64,000 bases of DNA from Staphylococcus hyicus (lineage in GTDB: Bacteria > Bacillota > Bacilli > Staphylococcales > Staphylococcaceae), in NCBI RefSeq assembly GCF_000816085.1, contig NZ_CP008747.1:620001-684000 (forward strand). The letters run 5' to 3'. How positions within the stretch are numbered: the first letter of the stretch is position 1; each line of letters starts with the position of its first letter. Of this stretch, positions 28,238 through 38,206 are shown piece after piece. The notes under the pieces were generated by a model that was not told where the DNA came from, did no database searches, and saw nothing but the letters and a program-made list of their open reading frames with translations. Both the position numbers and the translations under genes were made by a program.

Positions 28238-28933
28238 TTATGTTTTTGGCTGTAAGTACTTATGGTAATTGGCCATCGTAATGTCATTCGTTTGAATAGA
28301 TTTATGGAAACTATAATCAATATCATCAATTGTTGCAATGTCAATAATTTCTGTGTAATCTCCACCAATATGATAAATGACAGCTTTCCATTGCGCATTT
28401 TTACATATTAAACCGATAAATACAACATTTGCAAACTGTTGACGTTGTCGTACAGAAGGATGAAAATACAATCCCATTACTTTTCGTTCATAACAATAGA
28501 TTAATAGGTTTTTAAAAAGTGTGGGAAGTGTCTTGGGCGCATCATCATCAAATATAATATATTGATCTAATTGTTTTAAATGGCGTCTCAATGCCGTATT
28601 CGGTTGCCGCATTAGTTTTTGTATAAGTTGATGTATTTCATTTTTAAAAGGCAATGATGTTTGATGAAGCCGCTCATTTAAAATTAAATACAGTGCGGTT
28701 ACCTCGTGATCCGTGAGTTCAAGTTTGACGTTTTGAGGGTGAGATTGAATTTTGTAGCCGCCATTTTTACCTGCGTGCGCTAATATTTGAACACCTTTAG
28801 CTTCTAATTCTTGGATATCTCGAAGAATGGTTCGCTTAGAAACGTGAAGTTCACGTGCTAATTCGACTGCAGATATTTGATTTTGTTTTTGTATAAGTTG
28901 AATTAATTTTGACTGACGCGTTTCTTTATTCAC
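28238..28933 (-). CDS. YafY-like HTH transcriptional regulator, GTG start
   Basis: 231-aa DNA-binding protein with an N-terminal DeoR-type HTH_11 domain (ISAVELARELHVSKRTILRDIQELEAKG, residues ~20-48) and a C-terminal region resembling the WYL-containing YafY group, though without an obvious WYL triad. I start it at GTG 28933, spaced from GGAGGTG, because the longer frame runs into the promoter. Orientation is opposite to RsaI. Target and ligand unknown. Confidence 0.82.
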   Translation of the reverse strand: MNKETRQSKLIQLIQKQNQISAVELARELHVSKRTILRDIQELEAKGVQILAHAGKNGGYKIQSHPQNVKLELTDHEVTALYLILNERLHQTSLPFKNEIHQLIQKLMRQPNTALRRHLKQLDQYIIFDDDAPKTLPTLFKNLLIYCYERKVMGLYFHPSVRQRQQFANVVFIGLICKNAQWKAVIYHIGGDYTEIIDIATIDDIDYSFHKSIQTNDITMANYHKYLQPKT

Positions 28934-29088
28934 TTGCCACACCTCCGCAACGTGATAAATCTTATCCATAGTTTACCACATAAGTCTCATTACACTTATT
29001 AATATGTTTTATAAATCCGATTTCTATTACGCAACGTATGAAATGATAACATTAGATGAAATAAGCGAAAAAAATTTCAAAAAAATGT

Positions 29089-29104
29089 AAGAAAACGCTT
29101 ACAT
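29089..29104 (+). promoter_or_regulatory. cre (CcpA) site of RsaI
   Basis: AAGAAAACGCTTACAT matches the cre consensus with one mismatch and closely resembles the published GGAAACGCTTACAT element of S. aureus rsaI. It ends 17 bp before the -10 TATAGT (29122-29127). Confidence 0.82.
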
Positions 29105-29133
29105 TTTTTGTGACGTTGTGCTATAGTATGAAT

Positions 29134-29293
29134 TAGCTACTAGGGGATGGTGCAGCATCATCAAACGAGGGGTAAACTATCTTTGGATAGTAAAGTTTGA
29201 CATGATAAGTTGTACTTATAGCTAGTTAAACATCTTCAATATTTATTACTTACTTTCCTTTCTATGCCGGTTGGTTTATCCAATCGGTTTTTT
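29134..29293 (+). ncRNA. rsaI: RsaI (RsaOG) small regulatory RNA
   Basis: About 160 nt, placed by -10 TATAGT (29122-29127) and a 3' terminator CCGGTTGG/CCAATCGG plus seven T residues (29267-29293). The 5' part has the G-rich segments ACTAGGGGATGG and GAGGGGTAAACT, and the 3' half has a pyrimidine-rich single-stranded stretch. RsaI in S. aureus is a CcpA-repressed RNA that signals glucose depletion and lies next to the inositol monophosphatase and lcpC genes, as here. Identification rests on context, cre and terminator. Confidence 0.85.
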
Positions 29294-29415
29294 GTATGAA
29301 TAATTTGACTAACTTATTGTGGATATAATTAATTTTATTTCTATATTAATTATGGTTGGTATATATTGGGTTTACAGGGTATAATAAATACAATCCGTTA
29401 TGGGAGGGGATCAAT

Positions 29416-30228
29416 ATGGTAACGCAATATGATATAAATGACATTGATAATGAAGTGAAAACATGGTTTCGAGGATTAACCCTGCTTATTCCTTCACTCA
29501 TAAAACAAATGAAAACTGATACTAAAAAGAATCGCTTCGATCTCGTTACAAATGTGGATCAAATGTTAGAATCTAACTTTGAAGGTTTATTGAAGGACCT
29601 ATATCCTGATCATACGTTATATGGAGAAGAAAGCCATCACGATACCACGGATTTAAAACATGGTTACACATGGGTCATGGATCCTATTGATGGCACTGCA
29701 AATTTAGTAAAACAACAAAATGATTTTTGTATCATTTTAGCACTCTTCGTTGACGGCGTACCGACATTATCTTATATTTATGATTTTCCTCGACAAACGT
29801 TATATCATGCTAAAAAAGATGAAGGGGCTTTTGTGAATCATAAACGTCTCGATCCTATTGAACCGCAACCATTAAGTGAGATGATTGTGTCATTTAATAA
29901 TAAAGTATTAAACGATACGACGATGCATGATTTATTGAATGCATCATTTGCATATCGACTTATTGGCGCGTGTGGGCTAGACTCTATCCGTGTATGTACG
30001 GGTCAATTTGGTGCCCACATACATACGAACGCTAAACCTTGGGATATTGCTGCACAATTTCTATTTGCATCTGAACTCGGTTTGAAAATGACGGATTTCA
30101 ACAAAGAAGCAATAGATTTTGCCTCAGGAGGACCTTTTATCATTAGTAACCCTGGATGTCATGATGAAATCTTAGAAATACTATTAGCAAAGGGTGGGTA
30201 TCAAAAGAGTAGTGCGTCTCAAGACTGA
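29416..30228 (+). CDS. Inositol monophosphatase family protein (SuhB-like)
   Basis: 270-aa Mg2+-dependent phosphatase fold. The metal-binding motifs are complete: GEESH (residues ~75), DPIDGTANL (~94-102) and WDIAAQF (~205). Substrate could be inositol phosphate, another sugar phosphate or 3'-phosphoadenosine phosphates. The ATG at 29416 has GGGAGGGG upstream; the longer frame lacks a ribosome site. Located directly downstream of RsaI and 89 bases before lcpC. Confidence 0.92.
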   Translation: MVTQYDINDIDNEVKTWFRGLTLLIPSLIKQMKTDTKKNRFDLVTNVDQMLESNFEGLLKDLYPDHTLYGEESHHDTTDLKHGYTWVMDPIDGTANLVKQQNDFCIILALFVDGVPTLSYIYDFPRQTLYHAKKDEGAFVNHKRLDPIEPQPLSEMIVSFNNKVLNDTTMHDLLNASFAYRLIGACGLDSIRVCTGQFGAHIHTNAKPWDIAAQFLFASELGLKMTDFNKEAIDFASGGPFIISNPGCHDEILEILLAKGGYQKSSASQD

Positions 30229-30317
30229 TTGAAACATCTTAAAATTGGGATATGATACGTTTATTATAGGCATAAGAAAAGTACGTTGACGAATTAAAAG
30301 AATGGAGTGAAAGCGCA

Positions 30318-31271
30318 TTGGACTACCAACGATCTAAAAAACGAAAAAATCCGGTCGTTAGAGCTTTATTATGGATTATTGGCATTTTATTGATTTTAAC
30401 TATCATAGCAGTTGCATATTTAGCTTTTAAAATATTTGCGACAGGAGGTGCAATTCACAACCCTTTAAACCGTGAACACTCAGCCTTACGTTCTGGGCAA
30501 GTGGATATGAACAAAGGGGAACCTATTTCTATTGCACTTTTTGGTATTGATTCTAATGCGAAACGCCAACAACAACATGATGGTCAACGTAGCGATACGA
30601 TAATGCTACTATCGATTAATCCGGATAATAAAAAATCTGAAGTCATTAGTATTCCTAGGGATACACGCGCGGAGATTGTAGGGCGTGGAACGACTGAGAA
30701 AATTAATCATGCATATGCCTACGGTGGCCCAGATATGGCAGTGAAATCATTGGAAAAGCTAATGAATGTGCCAATTGATCACTATGCAACAGTAGACATG
30801 GATGGACTGAAAGATACCATTGATACTGTCGGTGGCATTGATGTAGTCAGTAATGCAACATTCAATGTCCATGGGCAACAATATACGCAAGGTCAAAAAG
30901 TGCATTTAGATGGTGAGCAAGCAATGGCATTTATTAGAAGTCGTAAAGAATCTGGAGCAGGTGGCGACTTTGGACGTCAAGAACGCCAACAACTTGTGTT
31001 GCAAGGTCTTGCGAATAAATTAACAAGTGTGTCTTCGATAACGAATTTCAATTCTTTAATGGATCAACTTAGTGATAATGTTACAACGGATATGACGTTA
31101 GGTGAACTAAATGCATTTAGAAGTAATTACAAAGAAGGTAATGAGACTGTCGAGAGACATCAATTAAAAGGTTCAGATACAACAGGGGAAGATGGTTTAT
31201 ACTACTTTATCCCAGATGAAAATAGTAAACAACAAATTATTCAAAGTTATCGAGACAACTTAGGATTATAA
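30318..31271 (+). CDS. lcpC: LytR-CpsA-Psr family wall polymer ligase, TTG start
   Basis: 317-aa membrane-anchored LCP protein that attaches wall teichoic acid or capsule to peptidoglycan. A short basic cytoplasmic segment is followed by one helix (about residues 17-40) and the extracellular LCP domain with SIPRDTRAEI, INHAYAYGGPDMA and the Arg-containing AFIRSRKESGAGGDFGRQERQQ (abridged: IRSRKE and DFGRQERQ). TTG start behind TGGAG. Position between the monophosphatase and fdhA matches LcpC of S. aureus. Confidence 0.88.
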   Translation: MDYQRSKKRKNPVVRALLWIIGILLILTIIAVAYLAFKIFATGGAIHNPLNREHSALRSGQVDMNKGEPISIALFGIDSNAKRQQQHDGQRSDTIMLLSINPDNKKSEVISIPRDTRAEIVGRGTTEKINHAYAYGGPDMAVKSLEKLMNVPIDHYATVDMDGLKDTIDTVGGIDVVSNATFNVHGQQYTQGQKVHLDGEQAMAFIRSRKESGAGGDFGRQERQQLVLQGLANKLTSVSSITNFNSLMDQLSDNVTTDMTLGELNAFRSNYKEGNETVERHQLKGSDTTGEDGLYYFIPDENSKQQIIQSYRDNLGL

Positions 31272-31277
31272 TAGGTG

Positions 31278-31306
31278 AACTCCGTCCAAATTGGGCGGAG
31301 TTTTTT
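31278..31306 (+). terminator. Intrinsic terminator after lcpC
   Basis: Stem AACTCCG/CGGAGTT followed by TTTT. Confidence 0.85.
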
Positions 31307-31443
31307 AATGCGATATAATAAATGTAATTGTTTGAAGTAAAATTACATCACGATAGTCTCATCATGCGTTCAGTAACATCATCTAATAGCCCAATGTTAC
31401 TGACTATGTTTAATCTTTATCAATGGTTTAGGAGTGGTAAAAA

Positions 31444-32085
31444 ATGAATATTCTAATCACAGCATTTGAACCTTTTAATGGTGCTAAAATGAATCCGTCT
31501 GAATATGTAGCAAGGCAATTACCTTCTCACATTAATGGCCATAAAGTGGATACCCTTATCCTTCCAACTGCTTTTCACTTATGTGTTGACAACGTAAAAC
31601 AACGATTGCGAATGAAAGGGTATGATGTTGTCATCGGATTAGGCCAAGCGGGAGGGAGATCAGTCATTACACCTGAACGCGTGGCAATTAATATTGACGA
31701 TGCTATGATTCCTGATAATAAAGGTTATCAACCTATCGATTGTCCTATTCAACAACAAGGTCCGTCTGCCTATTTTTCAACATTACCTGTGAAACGAATG
31801 GTACAAGCAATGCTGGAAGCGCATGTGCCAAGTGCGCTTTCTAATAGTGCAGGTACCTTTGTTTGCAATCATTTAATGTATGAATTGGCACATATCGCTC
31901 ATACACAATATCCACATTTACGTACAGGATTTATTCATCTTCCTTATGAAGAAATACAAGTGGAATCAACCAGTCACGCATCTTCTATGACTTTAAATAC
32001 AATGGTGAAGGGCATTGAAACCGCTATTCGTGTTGTTACAGAAAAGGATACAGACATTGATGCGTCGTATGGTACGTTAAGCTAA
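31444..32085 (+). CDS. pcp: Pyroglutamyl-peptidase I
   Basis: 213-aa cysteine peptidase (C15) that removes N-terminal pyroglutamate from peptides. The triad is visible: Glu in GGRSVITPERVAIN, Cys in SNSAGTFVCNHLMY and His in GFIHLPY. FEPFNGAKMNPS is the usual N-terminal motif. Length is standard. TAGGAGTGG precedes the ATG. Inserted between lcpC and fdhA; no operon partner. Confidence 0.95.
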   Translation: MNILITAFEPFNGAKMNPSEYVARQLPSHINGHKVDTLILPTAFHLCVDNVKQRLRMKGYDVVIGLGQAGGRSVITPERVAINIDDAMIPDNKGYQPIDCPIQQQGPSAYFSTLPVKRMVQAMLEAHVPSALSNSAGTFVCNHLMYELAHIAHTQYPHLRTGFIHLPYEEIQVESTSHASSMTLNTMVKGIETAIRVVTEKDTDIDASYGTLS

Positions 32086-32257
32086 GTGTAAAATAACGTC
32101 GAAATAGGAATATTATTATTTTATTTTCTTGAAATAGTGAACAATAGCTAAATTTATGGTAAATGGTTAACATTTGGAGATAAACAGTTTAAAATAGAAG
32201 TGACTAAGCATGTGGGGGCATCTTAGGCATATAAAATGTTTTTATAGGGGGGATACT

Positions 32258-35194
32258 ATGCAAGAACATCTTATCGTAACTTTGGATGGTAAAGATTATC
32301 TTGTAGAACCAGGTAAAAATTTACTTGCGTTTATTAAAGAACAACAAACATTTGTACCTTCCATTTGTTATAACGAATCATTAGGTCCGATTCAAACATG
32401 TGATACATGTGCTGTTGAAATTGATGGAAGCATTGAACGCGCTTGTGGGACTACAATTGATCGTTCAATGGTCGTAAATACTCAAGGTCAAGATGTACAA
32501 GATTCGCAAAAAGAAGCATTAGATCGTATTTTAGAAAAGCACCAACTGTATTGTACAGTTTGTGATTACAATAACGGCAACTGTGAAATTCATAACACGA
32601 TGGATGAATGGGGTCTTGAACATCAAACGTATGAATATAAGCCGAAACCATACGAAGTGGATTTTGGTCCATTTTATCGCTATGATCCTAATCAATGTAT
32701 TTTATGTGGACGTTGTGTAGAAGTCTGTCAAGATGTACAAGTCAACGAAACACTAACGATTGATTGGGAACGTGAACAGCCAAGAGTAATTTGGGACAAT
32801 GATGTTTCAATCAACGAATCATCGTGTGTAGGTTGTGGACAATGTGCAACGGTATGTCCATGTAATGCGATGATGGAAAATAATATGGTGGGTAAAGCTG
32901 GATATATGACAGATATTGAGCCAGGTTCTTTAGCCTCTATGATTGATTTAACGAAAAAAGCAGAAACGGGTTACGGTCCATTATTTGCAGTATCTGATTC
33001 TGAAGCAGCAATGCGAGAAGAACGTATTAAGAAAACAAAAACAGTATGTACATATTGTGGCGTAGGTTGTAGCTTTGAAGTTTGGACGAAAGATCGTGAA
33101 ATTTTAAAAGTGCAACCATCTCATGATTCACCTGCGAATAAAATATCATCATGCGTTAAAGGTAAATTCGGTTGGGATTATGTGAATTCTGAAGAGCGTT
33201 TAACGAAACCACTCATTCGCCGTGGCGATCAATTTGAAGAGGTTGAATGGGAAGAAGCGATTCCATATGTCGCTAAGCGCATGAACGATATTAAAGAAAA
33301 ATACGGTTCAAAAGCACTTTCATTTATTTCATCTTCAAAAGCTACAAATGAAGAGTCTTATTTAATGCAAAAAATGGCACGCCAAGTATTTGGGACAAAC
33401 AACATTGATAACTGTTCACGTTATTGCCAAGCACCTGCGACAAAAGGTTTATTCCGTACCGTAGGCCATGGTGGAGACTCTGGTTCAATTGATGATATTG
33501 GCAATGCTGAAATGGTTATTACGATTGGTACCAATACAGCAGAGGCACATCCTGTCATTGCATCACGTATTAAACGTTCGCATAAACTCTTTGGTCAAAA
33601 ATTACATGTTTTTGATATCCGTAAACATGAAATGGCTGAACGTGCAGATGAATTTTATCAACCAAATCCAGGTACAGACTTAGTTTGGTTGTCAGCTGTG
33701 ACAAAATACATTATTGACAATGATTGGCATGACAAAGCATTTATTGAAAAATGGGTGGATCATGCAGATGAATATTACAAATCCCTTGAACCTTATACAA
33801 TGGAGTTTGCTGAAGAAACAACAGGCATTCCTAAAGAACGCTTAATTCACTTAGCTAAAGAAATTGTAAGTGTCAATTCCGTTGTTGTATGTTGGGCAAT
33901 GGGTGTGACACAACAAGAAACAGGTTCAGATACAAGTACGGCAATTTCTAACATGTTACTTGCGACGGGGAACTATATGAAACCAGGGGCAGGGTCTTAT
34001 CCTTTACGTGGTCATAACAACGTACAAGGCTGTTCAGATTTTGGAAGTATGCCAGATAAATTCCCAGGCTATCAAGGTGTGGCGGATGATGAAGTGCGTG
34101 CGCGTTATGAAAAAGCATGGGGAGTCACTTTACCGAGTGAACCTGGATATGACAACCATCAAATGATGGATCATATTCATGCAGGTGAGGTACACAGTTT
34201 ATTTATTCTAGGTGAGGATACAGGTATCGTAGACTCGAATATCAATTATGTTCAAGCAGCATTAGAAAAAGTGGATTTTTTAGTTGTGCAAGATGAATTT
34301 TTAACATTTACAGCTGAATATGCTGATGTCGTATTACCAGCAAGTCCATCTCTTGAAAAAGATGGTACATTTACAAATACTGAACGTCGTTTCCAACGCT
34401 TATATCAAGTATTAGAGCCGTTAGGTGATTCAAAACCAGATTGGCAAATTACGCAACTTATTGCCAAAGAACTCGGTTTTGATTGGAATTATTCACATCC
34501 TTCAGAAATTATGGATGAAGCATCAAGCTTAACACCTATGTTTGCAGGTGTAAAATATGAACGCTTAGAAGGTTATAATAGCTTGCAATGGCCTGTAGAA
34601 GCAGATGGTACAGATTCGCCGTTACTCTTTACTGAAGGCTTTAACTTTGATAACGGCAAAGCAAAGTTCTTCCCGTTATCTTTTGATAATTTTTATAAGA
34701 CGAATGAAACATACGATTTACATGTTAATAATGGGCGTGTTCTTGAACACTTCCATGAAGGAAATATGACATATAAAGTGCCTGGACTTAAGTATAAGAT
34801 GCCAACTGCATTTATTGAAATTTCGCCAGAGCTTGCTGAAGAACGTAGTATTCACGAAGGAGCAGCGGTTAAATTAACATCTGAAACAGGTGAAGCTACA
34901 GGTCATGTTCATATTACAGACCGAGTGAAAGGCAAACAAATCTATTTACCACTTAATGATAACAATGCTGCGGCCATCAACTACTTGACGAGCAGTGTGA
35001 CTGACCCAGAAACACATACACCGGCATATAAATCCACTTGTTGCCGAATGGAAGTGCTAAGTAAACGTGGCAAGTCTCCACTGAATCCAACAAACTTCCG
35101 TAATCAAAAACGCAACCCACAGTACAGTGTTGCTGTAGAGAAAAAATGGGAAAGACCGGATTACATCTTTCCAGGGGATCAGGTGATGAAATAA
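32258..35194 (+). CDS. fdhA: Formate dehydrogenase alpha subunit (molybdenum, Cys type)
   Basis: 978-aa molybdopterin enzyme oxidising formate to CO2. Domains in order: 2Fe-2S ferredoxin-like (CYNE to CDTC, residues ~37-65), His/Cys 4Fe-4S segment ([11 protein letters not shown]), two 4Fe-4S ferredoxin motifs ([11 protein letters not shown] and [11 protein letters not shown]), an N-terminal catalytic 4Fe-4S (CTYCGVGC), the molybdopterin core, and a molydopterin-dinucleotide C-terminal domain. The metal ligand is Cys, not Sec (NCSRYCQAP). Needs FdhD and Moco, both encoded at 57-64 kb. The true start at 32258 has AGGGGGG upstream. Stop overlaps the DUF1641 gene by one base. Confidence 0.96.
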   Translation: MQEHLIVTLDGKDYLVEPGKNLLAFIKEQQTFVPSICYNESLGPIQTCDTCAVEIDGSIERACGTTIDRSMVVNTQGQDVQDSQKEALDRILEKHQLYCTVCDYNNGNCEIHNTMDEWGLEHQTYEYKPKPYEVDFGPFYRYDPNQCILCGRCVEVCQDVQVNETLTIDWEREQPRVIWDNDVSINESSCVGCGQCATVCPCNAMMENNMVGKAGYMTDIEPGSLASMIDLTKKAETGYGPLFAVSDSEAAMREERIKKTKTVCTYCGVGCSFEVWTKDREILKVQPSHDSPANKISSCVKGKFGWDYVNSEERLTKPLIRRGDQFEEVEWEEAIPYVAKRMNDIKEKYGSKALSFISSSKATNEESYLMQKMARQVFGTNNIDNCSRYCQAPATKGLFRTVGHGGDSGSIDDIGNAEMVITIGTNTAEAHPVIASRIKRSHKLFGQKLHVFDIRKHEMAERADEFYQPNPGTDLVWLSAVTKYIIDNDWHDKAFIEKWVDHADEYYKSLEPYTMEFAEETTGIPKERLIHLAKEIVSVNSVVVCWAMGVTQQETGSDTSTAISNMLLATGNYMKPGAGSYPLRGHNNVQGCSDFGSMPDKFPGYQGVADDEVRARYEKAWGVTLPSEPGYDNHQMMDHIHAGEVHSLFILGEDTGIVDSNINYVQAALEKVDFLVVQDEFLTFTAEYADVVLPASPSLEKDGTFTNTERRFQRLYQVLEPLGDSKPDWQITQLIAKELGFDWNYSHPSEIMDEASSLTPMFAGVKYERLEGYNSLQWPVEADGTDSPLLFTEGFNFDNGKAKFFPLSFDNFYKTNETYDLHVNNGRVLEHFHEGNMTYKVPGLKYKMPTAFIEISPELAEERSIHEGAAVKLTSETGEATGHVHITDRVKGKQIYLPLNDNNAAAINYLTSSVTDPETHTPAYKSTCCRMEVLSKRGKSPLNPTNFRNQKRNPQYSVAVEKKWERPDYIFPGDQVMK

Positions 35195-35658
35195 TGGCTG
35201 AGAGAATTTCTAAAATAAAACGTATTGAAAAATCAGAAGCGGAAATCAAAGCGGAACGTGTCACGAAAGTCACAGATGCCATAGCTGAAAACAGTGAAAG
35301 TATTTTAAAAGCAATTAAACTCGTTGAAGCTTTAGATGAAGCGAAAATTCTTGATGCGTTAACAGGAGCAATCAAACAACGTGGTGTCATTACAGAAAAA
35401 GTGGTGACTGAGCTTAATAAAGACCAATACGCTGGAGCAATTCACAATATCGGTCAAATGGCATTTTTACTTGGAGATTTAAACCCTGACGATTTAAAGA
35501 TTCTTATGAATAAATTAAATAAAGGTTTGCGTGTTGCCCATCAAGCAAGCGGAAATCAACGTACAACAATTACAGGTTTAATGGGCATCTTAAAAGATGA
35601 CGATATGAACCAAAGTTTGACATACTTTTTAAATATTTTAAAAGGTATGTCAAGATAA
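35194..35658 (+). CDS. DUF1641 protein, FdhA partner
   Basis: 154-aa soluble, mostly helical protein of the DUF1641 family. The family is found next to fdhA-type genes in Firmicutes, so a structural or assembly role with FdhA is likely but unproven. ATG overlaps the fdhA stop with AGGTGATG upstream. A strong terminator follows, so the operon is fdhA-DUF1641. Confidence 0.88.
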   Translation: MAERISKIKRIEKSEAEIKAERVTKVTDAIAENSESILKAIKLVEALDEAKILDALTGAIKQRGVITEKVVTELNKDQYAGAIHNIGQMAFLLGDLNPDDLKILMNKLNKGLRVAHQASGNQRTTITGLMGILKDDDMNQSLTYFLNILKGMSR

Positions 35659-35702
35659 CAGATATGATTTATAGATAGAACTTTACGTTTAGCACCTATT
35701 CA

Positions 35703-35747
35703 AACGCCGTCAAAATTCAGTTGTAGTGAATTTTGACGGCGTTTTAT
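35703..35747 (+). terminator. Intrinsic terminator of the fdhA operon
   Basis: Perfect 17-bp stem AACGCCGTCAAAATTCA with its complement, followed by TTATT. Confidence 0.88.
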
Positions 35748-35887
35748 TCGTATGCTATTTCAATAAATACAAATAAATTGAAAAATTTGGAAGGAGATGA
35801 GATAGTGCCGTCCACACTTTTTTAAGGATTAAAAGCAGAGCTAATAGATTCATGATAAAATATTAAGTATTAAAAAGGAGGGAACTT

Positions 35888-36130
35888 ATGGATATTAAAA
35901 CAATAAAAATGTTAGCAATCATTTCGAACATATTATTGGTGTTAGGTTTAATGTCACTATTTTTTATACATACCGTTGTGGCGATTATGTTCTTTTTATT
36001 ATCGCTAGGATTAAGTCTTTTTATTTTTAATAAGATGTATAGAGGTAAAAAATGGGTGAGAAATGCTGTTAACATTGCTTATGTCATTGTTTTAATCGTT
36101 GTTATAGCAGTACTATTCAAAATGATATAA
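35888..36130 (+). CDS. Small membrane protein, 80 aa
   Basis: Three hydrophobic helices with a basic loop NKMYRGKKWVRN between the second and third. AAGGAGGG gives a strong start. It precedes sagA by 26 bases on the same strand and is probably cotranscribed. Family not recognised. Confidence 0.72.
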   Translation: MDIKTIKMLAIISNILLVLGLMSLFFIHTVVAIMFFLLSLGLSLFIFNKMYRGKKWVRNAVNIAYVIVLIVVIAVLFKMI

Positions 36131-36156
36131 ATGATTTAAACATAGGGGCGTCAAAC

Positions 36157-36939
36157 ATGAAATCTTGGATTAAAAAACATCCATCTAGGGTGTTCATCAT
36201 CGTAATTTTAGTAATCTTTATCCTTCTACTCTTTATAAACGAAACGCATTTGTTTACGAATGATAAAACGGTGACATTTGATGAAGCAGTACAACGTCAA
36301 ACTACGCAAGGTGTCCTTCATACAACATCACGTGACAATCAGTTTGTAGAAGCATCAGAAAGGGAAGTGAAAGAGGCCATGCGTGTAAAATTACGTGATT
36401 CTGATTTAAAATATATGGACATCTCTGAGCCAGTTCAACTTTCAAAAGATGAAGTGAACCGAATGCTTCAAGGTAAAGGTGTTTTAGAAAATCAAGGGGA
36501 GGCATTTTTGGAAGCACAAAAAGAAACTGATGTGAATGTCATTTATTTAGTGAGTCATGCTTTAATTGAAACAGGTAATGGACATTCAGAACTTGCTCAT
36601 GGGATAAAGCATCATAAACAACGCTATTATAACTTTTTTGGGATAGGTGCCTTTGATAGTAATGCGGTGGAAACTGGAAAAAGCTATGCGGTTCAAGAAA
36701 AGTGGACATCTCCACAACGAGCCATTAAAGGTGGTGCGCATTTTGTACGTGAGCAATATTTTAAAAATGGCCAAATTTCTTTATATCAAATGAAGTGGCA
36801 TCCTCAAAACCCAGGGACAAATCAATATGCGAGTGATATTGAATGGCCGGATAAAATTGCTGCAAAGATGCAACACTTTTATGATGAATATGGTATTAAG
36901 AAAGATGATGTCCGGAGAGATTTTTACTTAAAAGGTTAA
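36157..36939 (+). CDS. sagA: Membrane-anchored N-acetylglucosaminidase
   Basis: 260-aa peptidoglycan hydrolase. An N-terminal helix (about residues 10-28) anchors the extracellular glucosaminidase domain (Pfam Glucosaminidase), with SHALIETGNG containing the catalytic-type Glu and NFFGIGAFDSN. Such enzymes trim glycan strands in staphylococci. Location directly after fdhA/DUF1641 fits S. aureus SagA (rather than SagB) as I recall it; the symbol is by context. Confidence 0.8.
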   Translation: MKSWIKKHPSRVFIIVILVIFILLLFINETHLFTNDKTVTFDEAVQRQTTQGVLHTTSRDNQFVEASEREVKEAMRVKLRDSDLKYMDISEPVQLSKDEVNRMLQGKGVLENQGEAFLEAQKETDVNVIYLVSHALIETGNGHSELAHGIKHHKQRYYNFFGIGAFDSNAVETGKSYAVQEKWTSPQRAIKGGAHFVREQYFKNGQISLYQMKWHPQNPGTNQYASDIEWPDKIAAKMQHFYDEYGIKKDDVRRDFYLKG

Positions 36940-36999
36940 AAAGCAGTGGATAGCATAAAATGAAATGAAAAGATGAAATGATATTAGAGGTGAATCTAA

Positions 37000-38124
37000 A
37001 TGAAGATTGGTATTGTGGGTGCAGGTATTGGTGGTTTGACACTTGCAGCGCTGTTGAATAAACAAAATCATGAAGTGCGTATATATGAAAAAAAACCAAG
37101 TATCCAAGAAATAGGTGCAGGTATTGGGATTGGAGATAACGTTCTTACAAAACTTGGTGATCATGACCTCGCCAAAGGTATAAAAAATGAAGGACAGTTA
37201 TTAAAATCTATGTGTATTCACGATGAAGAGGGGCAAACGTTGAGTCAAGTTGCTTTTCCAGAAACGGCTACAAATTTAACATTATTGCGTCAATCATTGG
37301 TGGATACCATTGCAACATATGTCGATCAAGAACATATCTATTTTAACTATGAAGTGACGGGGGTCCATGCTTCAAACAATAGGGTAACGTTAGATTTTTC
37401 TACGAACGAATCCGAACATTTTGATCTTGTAGTGGCAGCGGACGGCATTCATTCAACAATCCGTCAATCTGTCGCACCTGATACGAAAGTACGTTATCAA
37501 GGGTATACATGTTTTCGAGGTGTTGTTGAAGATATGAATACTTGTGATCATATTGCAGAAGAATATTGGGGCAAAAAAGGGCGTTTTGGCATCGTACCTT
37601 TGCTTAACGGAAAAGCCTATTGGTTTGCTACCATTAATGCTAAAGAAAAAGACCCTAATTATTTACACTTTAATAAGCCGTATCTTCAAGCGTATTTTAA
37701 TCATTTTCCGGAAAAAGTACGTATGATTTTGGATAAACAGCCGGAAACTGAAATATTGCATCATGATATTTATGATTTAAAACCGCTAAAATCATTTGTG
37801 TTTGACCAACGTATCGTTTTACTTGGAGATGCCGCGCATGCAACGACACCGAATATGGGACAAGGTGCAGGCCAAGCGATGGAAGATGCAATTGTATTAA
37901 ATAATGTATTATTAAAATATCCTTTAATAGAAGCTCTAAAGCGATATGATCGCTTGCGAGTAAAACATACGACAAAAGTGATTCATAAATCTCGAAAAAT
38001 TGGAAAAATGGCTCAAAAAGATGGGAAATTAAGTAGGGTATTTCGCAATAAATTATTACAATTCACGCCAAATCAACTGTTGATCAAACAAATGGCATTT
38101 TTAAATAAGGCGAAAAGTGAATAA
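37000..38124 (+). CDS. FAD-dependent monooxygenase (aromatic hydroxylase type)
   Basis: 374-aa flavoprotein of the p-hydroxybenzoate hydroxylase-like family. FAD motifs: GAGIGGLTLAALL (residues 7-19), the DG motif DLVVAADGIHSTIR and the GD motif RIVLLGDAAHATTPNMGQGA. Substrate unknown; relatives oxidise aromatic compounds or tetracyclines. GAGGTG precedes the start. Single gene with a terminator. Confidence 0.9.
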   Translation: MKIGIVGAGIGGLTLAALLNKQNHEVRIYEKKPSIQEIGAGIGIGDNVLTKLGDHDLAKGIKNEGQLLKSMCIHDEEGQTLSQVAFPETATNLTLLRQSLVDTIATYVDQEHIYFNYEVTGVHASNNRVTLDFSTNESEHFDLVVAADGIHSTIRQSVAPDTKVRYQGYTCFRGVVEDMNTCDHIAEEYWGKKGRFGIVPLLNGKAYWFATINAKEKDPNYLHFNKPYLQAYFNHFPEKVRMILDKQPETEILHHDIYDLKPLKSFVFDQRIVLLGDAAHATTPNMGQGAGQAMEDAIVLNNVLLKYPLIEALKRYDRLRVKHTTKVIHKSRKIGKMAQKDGKLSRVFRNKLLQFTPNQLLIKQMAFLNKAKSE

Positions 38125-38156
38125 TGTTAACTGAATTGATATGATGACAATATTAT

Positions 38157-38206
38157 AACACGCGTATAAGTGACCTAAGGATAGGGCTTATACGCGTGTT
38201 TATTTT
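38157..38206. terminator. Bidirectional intrinsic terminator
   Basis: Perfect 14-bp stem AACACGCGTATAAG/CTTATACGCGTGTT between convergent genes, then TATTTTA. Confidence 0.85.

Noticed and set aside
33468-33683. Alternative-frame open stretches inside fdhA and other long genes
   Set aside because: No ribosome site, atypical composition, and they lie wholly within strong conserved genes.
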